Below, piece by piece: positions 20,387 to 33,156 of a stretch of DNA of 64,000 bases. Numbering within the stretch: the first letter of the stretch is position 1; each line of letters opens with the position of its first letter. Origin of the DNA: Amaurobius ferox (lineage: Eukaryota > Arthropoda > Arachnida > Araneae > Amaurobiidae); assembly GCA_951213105.1 (NCBI GenBank), contig OX578146.1:55347569-55411568 (forward strand), in the 5' to 3' direction. The position numbers and the translations under genes were made by a program. The notes under the pieces were generated by a model that worked only from the letters and a program-made list of their open reading frames with translations, had not been told where the DNA came from and searched no databases.

Positions 20387-20825
20387 TAAGCACTCTTTCA
20401 TATGCAACACATCATACAGCTATGCCGTGTTGCGTTAGATCTCTTTCAATAATGAATCAACAAACATGTTGTCAAAACGATAAGTAGGGCATATATGTGG
20501 AAGAACTAGAGACCATATACTTGAAACGATGGATTCGGAATCCGTCTTGTTACTTTATCCTGCCTTCATGCCTGTCTCATTTTTGAGCATTTCTTAGTAT
20601 TAGGTAGTTTTCTGTGTATTGTTGACTTTTTTTCTCTCTTGGTGGGATTCGTTTAATTTTGTCAGGAATTGTCTCAGAAATTAGAGCATTTTAAAATCAT
20701 GAATGTTAGTTGAGCTTTTCGATTTATTGAAAGGGGATTTCACAATATTGAAAGGGTTCTCTATTAAAGGGGGTCCTAGAAAACTGCTGGAAATCCCAAA
20801 CCATACTAATTGGTTGAATTTTATG
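20387..20825. other. No feature recognised
   Basis: Continuation of the flank interrupted by the gypsy insertion. AT-rich, no motif or ORF of note. Confidence 0.5.
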
Positions 20826-21189
20826 ATTTTTTTTTAAATCATTCGATAATTTGGGTGGTGGTGGTGTGTGTGTGTGTTGTGGGGGAGGTGGGTCTTCCGA
20901 ACATTCGATCGAATTTCAAATCAATAGGATTCCCATATCTATTAATTACAATAATCGTAACATTTTTTAAACTATCCATTCGTTTGTGAGATATCGCTTC
21001 AAAAACTCTTAGACACACAGATATCAAAAACATTCAATTTTTCAAACATTCAACATTCAAAAATATTCAACACCTCAGAAACATTCAGGGATCCTTGAAA
21101 CATACTTTTCCGTCGAAAACTTAAATTCGAATTTTCTGTAATACTTTCCCTATACATTAAACTACGTATGTAGTAAAAGTAAAAATGTA
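20826..21189 (+). repeat. Diverged 3' part of the hairpin repeat family
   Basis: A GT-rich tract near 20860, then 'gaacattcgatcga', 'gatatcgcttc', 'cagggatccttgaaac', 'gtcgaaaacttaaattcgaa' and a decayed hairpin ending agtaaaaatg. The order matches the last ~350 bp of copies A-E, but identity is lower and the 5' part is missing. An old, truncated relative. Confidence 0.6.
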
Positions 21190-21850
21190 AAATTAAAATG
21201 TAATTGCATTTCCAATAATTTATTTCATGCATTTTTGTTCCGTGGTTTAAAATTCATTATATGGCAGAAGCATAGAAAAACATTCCTTGTTTTTGAAACA
21301 TATTTTCCCTGCATTGTTTGGCTATAGTTTTAAACTTTTATGTTTAGCAACGGAATGTAATGGTTTCCGATTTTGAAAATAGGATAAAAGTTAAATAAAA
21401 GAACAACGAAATGTTTTGTGAAAGTATTAGGGAAATGTTGAATGAATGTGTATTTCTGTACACCAAAAAACCTGTGTGTATTATACGTTAAACACAACTT
21501 TTATCATATTTCTTATTAATCCCGGATGTCTTATTATTCCTGGATGTTTTAATTTCACATGCATAGCATCTAGTTAATATCTTTTTCAAAAATTGCAAAG
21601 AAATATTATCTTACCTTTCTGTTCTGCGAATGAATATTTCATAATGATAAGAACTATCTACCGAATATTTTTGATTAGTAGCCAGTAACATAAAGCTAAA
21701 ATTTAAATTCATATCTATAAACATGTAACTGATAAAAGGGTATTTTTACTAATCATTAAGGTACAGTAATGAAATGTAGCATGAAAAACGGGGATATTAT
21801 TTAAATGAGTATATTTTTTTTACATGTGTGCATATAATTAATACTAAAAA
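21190..21850. other. No feature recognised
   Basis: AT-rich spacer between the diverged relic and copy B; no coding or repeat structure seen. Confidence 0.5.
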
Positions 21851-22617
21851 TCTGATGTAGGCAGCACATGACTTTCCTTATATAATGCAATGAATTTACT
21901 ACATTTACAGTTTAAAAAAATTTTATTCTTATAATAGATACTTATATTCTTTCCAAGGTATTGAATTTTCTTCAATTAGTCGTCATTTTCATTGATTCAG
22001 TGTCATTTTTATCCATTTAGCGAGATTTTCGTTAACTTGGCAACATTTAAAAATGTCGCCAAGTTGGCGACGTTCCGCTAAATTCGTCGCCAAAATCTCG
22101 CCAAGCGTTATAGACGGAGAAATAAGTTATTCCTGCAGCGGATAAATGACTATCGGAGTTCAAACACAAAAGTATTACTCAAAGTATCTTTTCTCGTGAA
22201 TGGAACGAGTTAGATCCACGAGAATGCTGTCACCAAATTTATCGCATGATATTACATATGAAAAGTGAACATGTTTCTTAATAGTTAATATTTTTTTCAT
22301 ATATATGGGATTTTTTGATAACTTTTTTTTTAAAATGTGCAATATCTCGAGAAATGTTCATGCTAGCGTTTTAAAGTTTACATCAATCGTTTTGTAATGA
22401 AAAATTACATAAGAAATGTCTATTTGCGTAACTTTATTAAAGGTTTTGATTTTTTTATGATTTTTTCAAAATTCCACTCGAAAATTTAGGGGGGTTCTGA
22501 ACATTCGATTGTGTTTTAAAACAATAGGCTTCCAGTATTCACGGATTGTGATTTTTGTACCATATTTCATTCGAATCGCTCCATTCGTTCGTGAGATATC
22601 GTCTCCACAGACTCACT

Positions 22618-22659
<42 letters not shown>

Positions 22660-22785
22660 TCACTTTAAAAAATGTTCGATTCGTGATCAGGGATTCTTGA
22701 AACGTGCTCTTCTGTCGAAAACTAGAGTTCGAATTTTCGACCCCGTCACAATACTTTCCTTATACATTATGTATATAAGGAAAGT
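21851..22785 (+). mobile_element. Hairpin-ended non-autonomous repeat, copy B
   Basis: Starts TCTGATGTAGGCAGCACATG and ends at tatataaggaaagt followed by aaaaatg. It aligns end to end with copy A. Internal features are the same: the gccaagttggcgac block near 22060, a clean (CA)n of about 36 bp at 22619-22654, and the reverse-complementary terminal stem. No ORF. Confidence 0.7.
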
Positions 22786-22867
22786 AAAAATGATACGATT
22801 TTTTTAACACTTCTATATACAATTTTATATTTTGAGTGATGCGGTGAAATATGTCAAAGATTAAAGA

Positions 22868-23690
22868 AATGTTCTTCGTTGTGGGAATAACGGAAGTTAT
22901 ATGATCATTTAAAACAAAAAAATCCGTAATTGCGATGACACAGAATTTAGATACACATAATACACAAAAATAAAGCGGTTTTATGCCGAATGCAAGACTC
23001 AGTATAAATTTAAACGAACTTTAAACATCTCGGTTAAAACACATACTGCGGAAGAAAAAATGGAAGCCATATTTTATTTTGTAATGCATCAGGTGATCTC
23101 TTCATATAATATAGGTGTAATTATTATTTTAATTTTTATTTAAAACACTACCCAGCATATTTTGCTAAAAGATTTTTTACACATTTTGTGTCAATTTGAA
23201 TATTTCCTAACATTTTCGAAGTCATTTATTAATTTTAACTCCGTTTAAAAATGTAGTTACACAGATACTTAGTTACACTTAGTTACTTAGTTACACAGAT
23301 AATACTAAAAAATAAAACGGTTTTATGGGGGATGCAACTCTAGATATAAATTTAAACGATATTTAAATATCTAATGTTTGAACACAAAATGTTTGAACAC
23401 AAATTGTTTGAAACACATTCTTTAAACACAAAATGTTTGTATAAGTATGTCCTATAGGGTTTAATGTATTTTCTTTTTTCAACCCGGGTTAACTCCGAAG
23501 CTAATTGGGTGATATTATTTATTTAAATTCCCAAATATCCCACAGACAGCTAAATTCATCAACTAAACATGCTAAAATCAATTTTACGGCAGCTATAGTG
23601 CCAACGGATAGAGAGACAGACAGACAGAATGACTAAAGTCATAAACACTTTTCAACTATGTTGGAAAGTGTTAATAAAAACAATTATATT
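22868..23690 (+). repeat. Second short dispersed repeat family (R2-type hairpin repeat), copy 1
   Basis: Aligns with 33157-33775 over most of its length (shared blocks: aaacatct, aatggaagcc, ttttattttg, caacccgg-ttaa, attgggtgatattatt). Near its 3' end are gacagacagacagaatg and a terminal hairpin aacacttt (23644-23651) / aaagtgtt (23665-23672), followed by aataaaaa. No ORF. The name R2-type here is only a local label. Confidence 0.65.
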
Positions 23691-25415
23691 AGTATCTTTA
23701 CATCTCTATTTTGTAATTTATCCCTGTCGTGTCTAAAATGTTTCATCTAGGTAAGTGTTCCACGAAGCTTTATGGAATTTTTCAATGTTCCCCTCCAAAA
23801 AAGGTTGAGTGTCATTAGGAAGTAGGGTAATTATTTCAACACTGCTTAAAGGAAGCAAAATTCGCGATTTGCATTCTGCAATTTTGCAAAACAGAACTAA
23901 TTTTATTTTTCAGTAATAATAGACACCACAGTAAATTACCAACTACAAATTTCATGGAAATTCTTGATCAATATTTGAGTAATAGTAAAACATATATCCA
24001 TTACATTTTAATTTCATAAACACATTGCATACCACACACGCATATATAACAACAGCTGTACCACTGAAAATAGTTTAATCGTGTTCTAATATTCACAAAA
24101 TGTGTAAATCTATTAGAAACTCGATTTCGAACACTTGACTCTGTTAATACTTTTTCTATGCATAGCATATATATTGCAGGTAAAAATGCGTTATGTAAAA
24201 TATAATAAATATTGAACGGTAAATAGCCTAAGACTGCACAGCTGAGTTTTCAGGTCTAAAACTACTCTTAGGAAAGGATAAAAACTGTTAAAAAATTATA
24301 TATGCTGAGGACCACACGGTCGAAGTGAAACTTATGTGGGTTAGAGAGTAATTAGTGTTAAGACACCCATTTTAGAAATACGAGAAAAAAACAAAACACA
24401 ATTTCAAAACACGGAATAAATGAAACAAAAAGACTAACCTTTATGTAGACTAGCAAGAAACGTATACAAAAACTTGATCGCTCTTGCAAATGAAGAAACG
24501 TAATTGGCAACTAATTTGCAAAGATTTCAGCAACCATAAAAGCCGTGTACTAATTGAATGTCATGCACGCAAGTAGGTGACTAGATTTGGCTAATATAAA
24601 CGAATCCAATTGGAACGCTCGGCGCTGACAGAACACTTAGGGTTTTTTAAATTGAATTGAATTTTGGAAAATATTGAATTTTCATCAAAATACAAATTCA
24701 TTAATTCAACGTCGTTTCATCAATTTGACGACATTTGGCAATTTAATATCACAACGTGTTTAAACAAAGTTTCAACTTTTTGCATCGTTAGGTATTTGGC
24801 GTTTTTCAGGCTTGGCGTTATTTTATACTTTACTAAAATTTTCTTAATGGACAGCAACCCTTTTCTTTCAACGGTAAAATGTATCCTACCCTTGAGCTTA
24901 TTTAAGGAGGAACTTATTTGGCACGTATTACACCCGTGCAGAGGAAGAGATTGGGATAAGTAAGGTGTAAAAAACGGTCAAATTTGGGAGTGGAGGTCTT
25001 TAGTATCTGTGCCAAATGCGTATTAAGCATCCCCGAAGCGAGCGTGGAAAAGCCGAGTATGCGCTTGCGCAGAGGGTGAAGACGTATTTAAACGTCATAT
25101 TTGAATTTTTTTTTTTTTTTTTTCTGCAGAATATACCTGCATATAAAATTCGATTGTGATATATGTATCATTCGAGTACCTTCGATTTAAACTTTTGACT
25201 TTATTAAATGTTGAATTTTGGTGTTTCCATTTTCACAGTTAAATTGAGAGATTTAACTGATTACATGAAGTCTAAATGAGATGTTTTACGCAAAACAAAG
25301 CTGAAACATTTTCGTATGCTATCGAAGCGTATTCTGTATCTCTGACGTTATTTTCCAATGTTTATAGGATTTTTTTTTTAAACTCAATTTCAGAATGCAA
25401 AATTGAAATTTCTTT
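23691..25415. other. No gene recognised
   Basis: AT-rich. 24664-24963 is a 99-codon open frame without motifs, so probably chance. 24900-25090 is slightly GC-richer (cgaagcgagcgtgg). A T-run of about 18 bases lies near 25110. Confidence 0.5.
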
Positions 25416-25419
25416 TTAA

Positions 25420-26178
25420 GGGTGAGCGTCAGTAAATTTTCTGCCCTATCCGCGCTTTGTTAACTTTCGCGACACACATATTTCGCCGAAATTCTGCTCA
25501 AACAGTTGCGAAATATTTTCTGAAAGATAAAATGCAATGCTTAGATTATATTAAAACTAAATTTAATGCCCCAAAAAACATAGAATATATTTTTTATTTT
25601 AATCCAAAATATTTTTGGTGCTGCTATCTGTTGTCGTAATTTAATTCATGCCGATTATTTTTATTTTTTAATGAACATTTTTAAATATCTATTCTTTCTA
25701 ATACAGTGTTAAATACAACAACAGATCATACATAATAATGCCACAATCACGGAAAGGTAATTTATCATTCTATAAATTTGATAAGGGATCTGGATGTACA
25801 TCACTGAGGACTGCAGTTTTGTCTTCAAGTTCCTTTGCCTTCAAGTCCAAGTTCAATTACGTTTCCGTGATTGTGGCATTATATATGATCTGTTGTTGTA
25901 TTTAATGGCGTATTAGAAGGAATAGACATTTAAAAATGTTCATTAAAAAATAAAAATAGTCAGTATGAATTAAATTACGACAACAGATGGTAGCACCAAA
26001 AATATTTTAAATTGAAATAAAACATATATTCTATGTTTTATTGGGTATTAAATTTAGTTTTAATATAATCTAAGCATAGCATTTTATCTATAAGAAAATA
26101 TTTCGCAACTGTTTGAGCAGAATTTCGGCGAAAGTTAACAAAGCGCGGATAGGGCAAAAAATTTACTGACGCTCACCC
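25420..26178. mobile_element. Foldback MITE with TTAA target sites
   Basis: Left arm 25420 to about 25757 and right arm about 25862 to 26178 are reverse complements with few differences; the loop is about 104 bp. Ends are GGGTGAGCGTCAG... and its complement, flanked by TTAA at 25416-25419 and 26179-26182. TTAA duplications are used by piggyBac and Kolobok elements; I cannot choose, since their usual terminal repeats are shorter. The 60-codon frame at 25457-25639 lies in an arm and is not coding. No transposase inside, so non-autonomous. Confidence 0.8.
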
Positions 26179-26182
26179 TTAA

Positions 26183-29100
26183 ATGATGATCCTTCGCGCT
26201 CAGTTTATTTTAGAAAAGAAAGTAAAGATTTAATCAGCGTAATCAGCGAAAACGAAACCTTGTTATTGATGCTAACTTCTACCTAGTATTAAGAAGTTCA
26301 AATTTTAAGTGATTATTTGTGTACGGTGAAGTAAATAGGGTGTTGTTCTTAGATAGGCTTTTTTCTTCTGTTGTTCTTCCTTTTAAATAGTGGCACGTTT
26401 TTCCACCTACCACTAATAGACAAGGGTTTGCGGTAGATGATGGTTATCTGCTGTATCTTTATACATCTGTTGCGACCTTTTGAAGGTGTAACTTTCTGGA
26501 AGTTAGGTATGCTATATCTTGATTCAACGATTAAGCAAATGATTTATTATATAAAGTATAATTTAAAAATATTATTGATTCTTAAGAATGGCACTAAAAA
26601 CATTTTACTTTTAATTTTCTGCATATTCATACTTTGTGTGAAGATTGAATAATGTTATCCGTTTAGCGATTAACCGAGGGCTGCCCAAATATCTGCTGTT
26701 GAAAAATTTTACCTAAGACCTTTCGCGCAATAAGTTAAAAAAAATGAGCTTTAGATTTGAAATGGCAGAATTAGTATCAATAGAACATAATTTTTTTAAT
26801 TTCTACATTTTTCTTTGCTCATTTTAAAATCTTCAAGAAAAGCGTTTTGAAATGAAACCATCTTCTTAAAAATATATTCCTCCCTTTTTTATAATTGTTA
26901 CAAAGAGACACCGCTTCAATGTTGGGGTCGATTTCAATGATAGGACATCTAAAGATAGGAGGGGACAAATTACACAATCGATGCATATCTAGGCTGTTCA
27001 CAATTAAATTTTGTGTTTCTTACATAATATTTATTTCCTTTTTTTTCAACAAGTATATTAGAATTTCCAATTTTCGAATTTTTTTAAATTCTTATGGGAA
27101 TCAAGGCCGACGTACCTAATGTACGATGGTATTTTGTGCACAAGTAAAGCACAATACCTTCATTAAAATTATTAGAAAACAATATATATACTGCCCTCTT
27201 TATAATTATTCGAAAATAATATATACAAATTAGAAGCTCGGAATACTAAATTGCTTATAATTCCTGAAATTTTGCAGCCATCGACTCCACATCGCCCAGA
27301 AAAATAGTCTGAAAAATGAAATATAATATGTAGGACAGAGTGCGACAAGTTGCCCTATGGTATAGTTGTGACAAAGCCAATTTCTGGGCCGCTAGAAAGT
27401 GTACCGTGTTGTACTTCCTGTCCATTTGGAGCTAACATTGCTATATGTTGGACTTGACTAAAAACCGGCTGTTATTTCGTTTTCGTCGTTGATATCAAAA
27501 AAAATATTTTCGACATCGTAAGTATTTTGAACCTTACTATATTTATTCTGTAATATTTAAAGTACACATTGATGTATTATTTGGTATAACGCATTAAAGC
27601 GTATCCCATTATACTTTAGAAGCAGCGCCTGACTAAAGCAGGGTCATGGCTTGGGCCTCATATTAGAGGGGCCTTAAATTATACAATAGCAATACTAAAA
27701 AATTAACGACTGCTTCCTGGAAAGAAAATATGGCAACGGAACAGGTATTTTCACAGAAAATATTTATTTTGGGACTATACATATAAGACAGTACTAATCA
27801 GAATTTAGAGTATGTTGGCTTTTTGGCTATGATGAAAATGTTGCCAGTAATCTAAATCCCATTGAAATATGTAAAAGCTTCATTTTTATACCTTTCTCTA
27901 GAATGCAATAATGTTTTTAGAAAAATATTTCTTTTTATCCCATTTATGTTGAGAGATGGAGAAGGACCCTTATGAAATGTTTGACTCAGGCCCCAATTAG
28001 GCTAAGTGAGGACCCTGTGTACAAGACAAATACCCATTGAAAATTAACGGTCTCACAATAAGCAACGTGGATTTTTGAATAAATTTTTAAGTGGTCCTTT
28101 TCAAACTTTTCATCCGTCACCAAATTTCATATATCTGTCTCATTTCAGACTGGGCATTTTTCATTTATTCAGCGAATTAAACATAAGTGTGGGCATTCCT
28201 AAATTAGCAAAGATTTGAAAGCTAAAATTATACAAGTTATTCCTATTTAACTATGTAAGCACCAATTTTAAAGCCTCTATCTCAGTGCAAAGCGCTACTC
28301 AGATTAAAAATTTAATACATTCAGTGTCAATAAGTGCAATATATCCAGTGAATTTTTGTTTTTCAACTTTTTTTTCTGTTCGTTTTACGCCTCCTTGTTT
28401 TTTGTTTCAAGTTTTCGAGTTGGAAACTACTATTTTTACGAGAGGATTTATCTGTTGGTAGGATATTTTCCTGCCTTTGCTGGAATAACTCTCCTTTTGT
28501 GATAAAAAAGGAAATTAATTTTTTACCAACAAATCGTTTAAAACATTACACAGGGTTTCAGTAAAGTTCTTAAACATCCCAGTAACATTGTAAATACAGG
28601 CAAATAAGTGCAAATGTTAGGTCTACCTTTAGTAAAGCGACCATGCTCGATGAAATAAAAATAATCGATGTTACCCTAGCGAATAAATTCCAACGTTAGG
28701 ATAAATAACTGGGCAGCAAACAAGATATACGAAAAAAGTTTATTAAAAAGTTATAGAACATTGTCTTATTCTTTGAAAACAATACCAAAAACAAACAAGA
28801 ACGCTTACACAGAAGGTAAAATGTTGTATCATCAGGGCCTCTAACATCGTGAAACCTGCCTGCAATGATTATCAAAGTACGTGGAAATATAAATCCTGGA
28901 ATTTAAAATTGGCTTTGTCTCTGACGCAAGACTTGTTAAACAGGCTATACAAGTTCTGCTTGTTCTATCACTACTGACTGTAACAGCAATTCGTAAATAA
29001 CCCTATTGTTCCAAATAAATTCCTTCTACAACAGCCATATTGTCGATTCCTACTATTAATGTGACTTATTTCTCCATGTCCCAAAATTTGCCCATTACCA

Positions 29101-29721
29101 AAAATCAACTCCTGGAATATTCTCCGTGATACATGAAACATGAATCTAAGCTACAGTGAACAGCAATAATATAGTAAAAGGGCCAGAAAATTACTAATAT
29201 ATATATATAATATATATATATTTTAAAAATCACTATTCTGAGTACAAATGGTTACAAATATAGTGTGTTACCCTCCACATTAAAGGGGTTGAAAAATCTT
29301 TCGATTTATACCATTCTAGACAAGATACCCCTGGTAGGGAGTAATTTGCCCTTAGGGAGGGGAGGGGGGGGGCTAATGACATAACGAACAAAAAATTGTA
29401 TCTATGCATTTTTTCACAGCAGTAATTGAAATTTTTGTATCTCGTGATCATTGAGCCATAATAAATCTTTTTATGCATGTGTGGCACACCTTTAAAAATA
29501 AACTTATCATTGGAGTTTAAAATAATGACATTACCCAGCATTAACATGATCGTGAATCGAAAAGCCGTACATTACATCGCTACCGCATTATAACCCATAA
29601 TTTCTTTGTTCTAGTTTCTAAAATATAAGTATATTAACATACTACACAATTAACTTCCACCATGCTAAACTTTAAAATAAACATCATTTAATATACATAA
29701 ACAATTAAGATTTACTTACAT
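26183..29721. other. No gene recognised; one half of an inverted dispersed repeat and an AT tract
   Basis: Long AT-rich stretch. 29285-29390 resembles the inverse of 6655-6745, with a G-run (gggaggggaggggggggg) near 29355. 29191-29222 is (AT)n with a central inversion. Open frames (26437, 26895, 29233-29547 minus) are 71-104 codons with no motif. I see no splice-supported exons. Confidence 0.5.
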
Positions 29722-29722
29722 T

Positions 29723-29773
<51 letters not shown>
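29722..29773. repeat. AT microsatellite
   Basis: About 25 TA/AT units, ending at the left end of the Tc1/mariner element; the remaining tatatatatg is on the far side at 31558-31569. The element inserted into this tract, using TA. Confidence 0.95.
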
Positions 29774-29775
<2 letters not shown>

Positions 29776-31557
29776 GGGTGGTCAGAATTAAAACACCCCT
29801 ACTCTGAGCTCTCTATACATCGAACTACTCAGTGTAAAGGCTCCAAAATTGTTGAACCTACTATTCAAGACATGGGGAAAGGGATTACGTGAAAAAAAAA
29901 TTAGTTCCAAAAACACCGATAGGTGGCGCTGTACAACAGAAAATATGCTGAAAAGACACAAAATAATCACAAAAATACAAACACATGCGATATGGAATTT
30001 TTTCTTTTTAATTTCTTTTGCTGATATGAAAAAAAGAGATAAAAAAGTGAAGAAACTTAAACTGTCATTGTAACTGCAATTTCGCACTGTAAGCACATTT
30101 GCATAAATCCTTGGTTTGCAGCTACTATGTTCTGGGAATGAAAGGGGATACAACTGGGAAAATTTTATTCTTATCAGCGATGGCTTTCACACTGCCAGAA
30201 CGCGCTTTGCTTGTGAAGCTGCTTTATGAAAACAAACGACATGCTGCAGCTGCACTTCGAGAGTTTCGTCGACTTAAGAGTTTGCGCAAAGGACCATTAC
30301 TTCCACAAGCTCTAAGGAGAATGATCGCTCGATTCGAGAAAACTGGACATCTTGGAGTTCATCCGGGTCGAGGATGCAAATCAACTCGTTCAGATGTCGT
30401 TGACGATGTTGCCACCGCTAATGTTGAACAATCAATGTATAACGTTATAGGCTGTAGTAGTGCACGTGGAGTGTCACGACACTTGGGTGTTCCCTACAGC
30501 ACAATGCGGAACGTACTGAGAAACATAGTGCATTTTTTACCGTACAAAATTAGTCACAATCACCACTTGCTGACCATCGACAGGGAGAAGCGACTGACCT
30601 TTGTATTGACATTTCTGGCTAGAGGTGAAGTGGATGCATCGTGGCCATGGTAGATTCTATGGAGCGATGAAGCGCATTTCCATCTAAGTGGAACAGTCAA
30701 CACCCATAACTGTTGCATTTGGGACACGGAAAACCCTCGTACCTTCCAAGAGATTTCACTTCACTCACCGAAAGGTACAGTCTGGTGTGGATTCACAGCC
30801 ACATTCACTATTGGACCTTTCTTTTTCCAAGAGGCTACTCCCAATAACCCTGTGACATGCACCGTGACGGCCAGGAGGTACAAAAACATGCTCGAAAATT
30901 TTGTTGTACCCCAACTGCAACAGCACCAATATCTTGATTCAATTACCTTTATGCAAGATGGAGCGCCTCCACACATTGGACTCTGTGTACAGCAGTTTCT
31001 TCGGAAACATTTTACTAATGGTAGAGTAATTAGTCGTGCGTTTCCGACAACCTGGTCATCTCGTTCTCCAGATTCTAATTCCTGTGAGTTTTGGCTGTGG
31101 GGATACTTAAAAAGTCTTGTTTATCGAGGGCGTCTGGTAACCTTGGCTGATTTGAAAGACAGTATCACTCTGCATGTGAGAAGCATCTCAATCGACCAAC
31201 CGACAGTTGAACAAACAATCTCAATCGACAGTTGAACAAATTGTCCACAGACTGCAGATTTTACATCTTGAAGAAGGGAACCATATTGAGCAGCATTCCC
31301 TGCATCGATAAGGTCCTTGTGATATGAATGTTTGGTACGTTCGAATAAAATGTGTTACAAATGTGTATTTTGTGTCTTTTCAGCATATTTTCTGTTGTAC
31401 AGCGCCACCTATCGGAGTTTCTGGAACTAATTTTTTTTTCGCGTAATCCCTTTCCCCATATCTTTAATAGTAGGTTCAACAATTTTGGGGCCTTTACACT
31501 GAGTAATTCGATGTATAGAGAGTTCAGAGTAGGGGTGTTTTAATTCTGACCACCCGG
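29774..31557 (+). mobile_element. Tc1/mariner-superfamily transposon with 192-bp terminal inverted repeats
   Basis: Starts CCGGGTGGTCAGAATT and ends with its complement. The two ends match for 192 bp (29774-29965 and 31366-31557) with about eight differences by eye. TA flanks both sides (29772-29773 and 31558-31559), as in this superfamily. One transposase frame lies between them. Its DUF4817-like N-terminal HTH domain marks a group widespread in arthropods. Length 1,784 bp is normal. The single stop is the only visible defect, so it is a young copy or a near-complete non-autonomous one. Confidence 0.92.
30180..31235 (+). pseudogene. Transposase of the Tc1/mariner element, one in-frame TAG
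   Basis: One frame runs from ATG 30180 to 31233-31235 TGA, interrupted only by TAG at 30651-30653 between WPW and ILWSDEAHF. Residues ~1-65 are the helix-turn-helix domain (PERALLVKLLYENKRHAAAALREF), followed by a second binding region. Catalytic positions: D in WSDEAHF (30666), D in FMQDGAPPHI (30957), then CEFWLWG, where the usual D position is E (31086). There are 96 residues between the first two and 42 to this third one. The nearby SPDSN D is only 37 residues on. Start choice: an upstream in-frame start at 30099 exists, but family proteins usually begin near MAFT. The TAG would truncate the protein to the DNA-binding half. Confidence 0.88.
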
Positions 31558-31819
31558 TATATATATATGTATATAGTCTTTTGCAAGAAAAAACGAAGCA
31601 TCCCTAAAATTAATCCGATCATCTCGAAATTTCGCATGTAAATTCCTTTGTACCATGTATGCAAATGATTAAATTTGCAAGGCCAATGAGTGTTAACTTT
31701 GGTCATAGCGCGCGTTTCTACTACGCAACTAGCATCCTATGAAAAAGGTTAAAAATGTGGACTATTTATCTTTGTTCGTTATCGCCGTTGCAGTTCCGTG
31801 GAGACACAACCAATAATGC

Positions 31820-32450
31820 AGTTACGACGTTGCAGAAGAACTTATAAGTAATTAGACGAATTCCAACATGGTCGTATATTTGGGATTCGTAAAGCTGGCT
31901 GGACATACCGAGCAATAGGCCGCAGCTGCACAGAATGGGCACTTCTGTGCAAAGGTGCTGGCAGCAATGGTTGCTGTGAGGAACTCATCGGCGGAATGAA
32001 TTCTCTGGAAGGCCAAGGTGCAGGAATGCAAGGCAAGATCGTATGATTGTGCGGCAGGCCCGAACTGGCCCAACGACATCCTTGTCCTCCAATCAACTTG
32101 CTACAGCCTCTTCCACACCATCCGAGGTAATTTCCACCATCTCACTGCGTTTGGTTGAGGTGGGGTTACGCTCACGGTGGCTTTTAAGGCGTCTGCCCAT
32201 ATCCCCACAAAATTGAAAGAGTCGTTTGGAGTGGTGTCGCAACTGAGTATCATGTCTGTCAGCAGAGAGGCATCGCATAGTGTTCAGCGATGAATCACAC
32301 TTCAGTCTTTCAGCAGACGACCATCGGGTACGTGTGTGGAGCCGCCAGGGCCAGCGGTCCCAATCAGCCTTTGTTTTACACTGGGATACAGCCATTACCC
32401 TTGGTGTGATGGTGTGGGGGTGCTATCTCTTACGACAGCAGGTCGCCTCT
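31820..32450 (+). pseudogene. Decayed Tc1-type transposase, cut by a SINE
   Basis: Pieces in changing frames match the Tc1 order: LDEFQHGRIFGIRKAGWTYR (HTH), then CWQQW, then QDRMIVRQARTGPTTSLSS (second DNA-binding part), and, at 32280, VFSDESHFSLSADDHRVRV with the first catalytic D, then HWDTAITLGVMVWG. Several stops and frameshifts are present. After ~32450 the sequence changes to a minus-strand SINE and the second half (further D and E) is not found. An old copy. Confidence 0.85.
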
Positions 32451-32476
32451 TGTCATCCTGCGTACAACTTTAACAC

Positions 32477-32618
32477 AGGAACAAGGGACAGTAATCTTCT
32501 TCCTCTACAGCCAACCTCTCGGAAGGACTTAAGGACCGCCTCCAAGTAAACACTAAGACAGTTTGCACAGAGCCGGGAATCGAATTTGGGCCATCCGTGT
32601 GCAATCTTTGCGCGCTTA
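32477..32618 (-). mobile_element. tRNA-type SINE fragment, minus strand, inside the Tc1 relic
   Basis: Read on the minus strand: gttaagcgcgcaaagattgc (A-box region), cgattcccggctctg (B-box region), then ccttaagtccttccgagagg and ttggctgtagaggaag as in the SINE at 34434. The 3' part of the SINE is missing or too diverged. It lies where the Tc1 reading frame stops being recognisable. Confidence 0.75.
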
Positions 32619-33156
32619 ACACTGTTTTGTTCCATTCTGTGCATGTAATTTTAACTGTTATTTATACGAATAAAATGTATTTATTTTGTAATATTTTAGC
32701 TACCCTGTTTTTATTCCCGACCAAAGCCAAGTGAATTTAGTTTTATACTAAGTAAAGAAATGTTACGACTATTATAAAACAAGAAAGACGAATAATGCAT
32801 AAAGCATTGGTTTTGAATCCTTTTCCAACTGAAATACAATGTTATCGAAACATCCTTAAAATGTGATACATTCAGTACGTGATACATACATCACAGTACT
32901 ACAGTGGTTTATTATATTTGAAAACTTTGAACTTCATCAAAACAGACAAAGCTAGTTACACAAAATGACCTTTATACAAACGACGTCATCGAAATATAAT
33001 TCATCTGCTTCTCTATGCAAAATCAATAAATATTTTACTCATATCACTTATATTCCAGACTACAGAATTAAATAATTTTGTGTGAAAAATTATTCAGCAA
33101 TTCTTATACAACTCAACCTACAATCACTTGATTTGTTTACATTCTGCATGCTATAG
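32619..33156. other. No feature recognised
   Basis: AT-rich spacer; AATAAA near 32670 is probably part of the decayed Tc1 end or chance. Confidence 0.45.
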
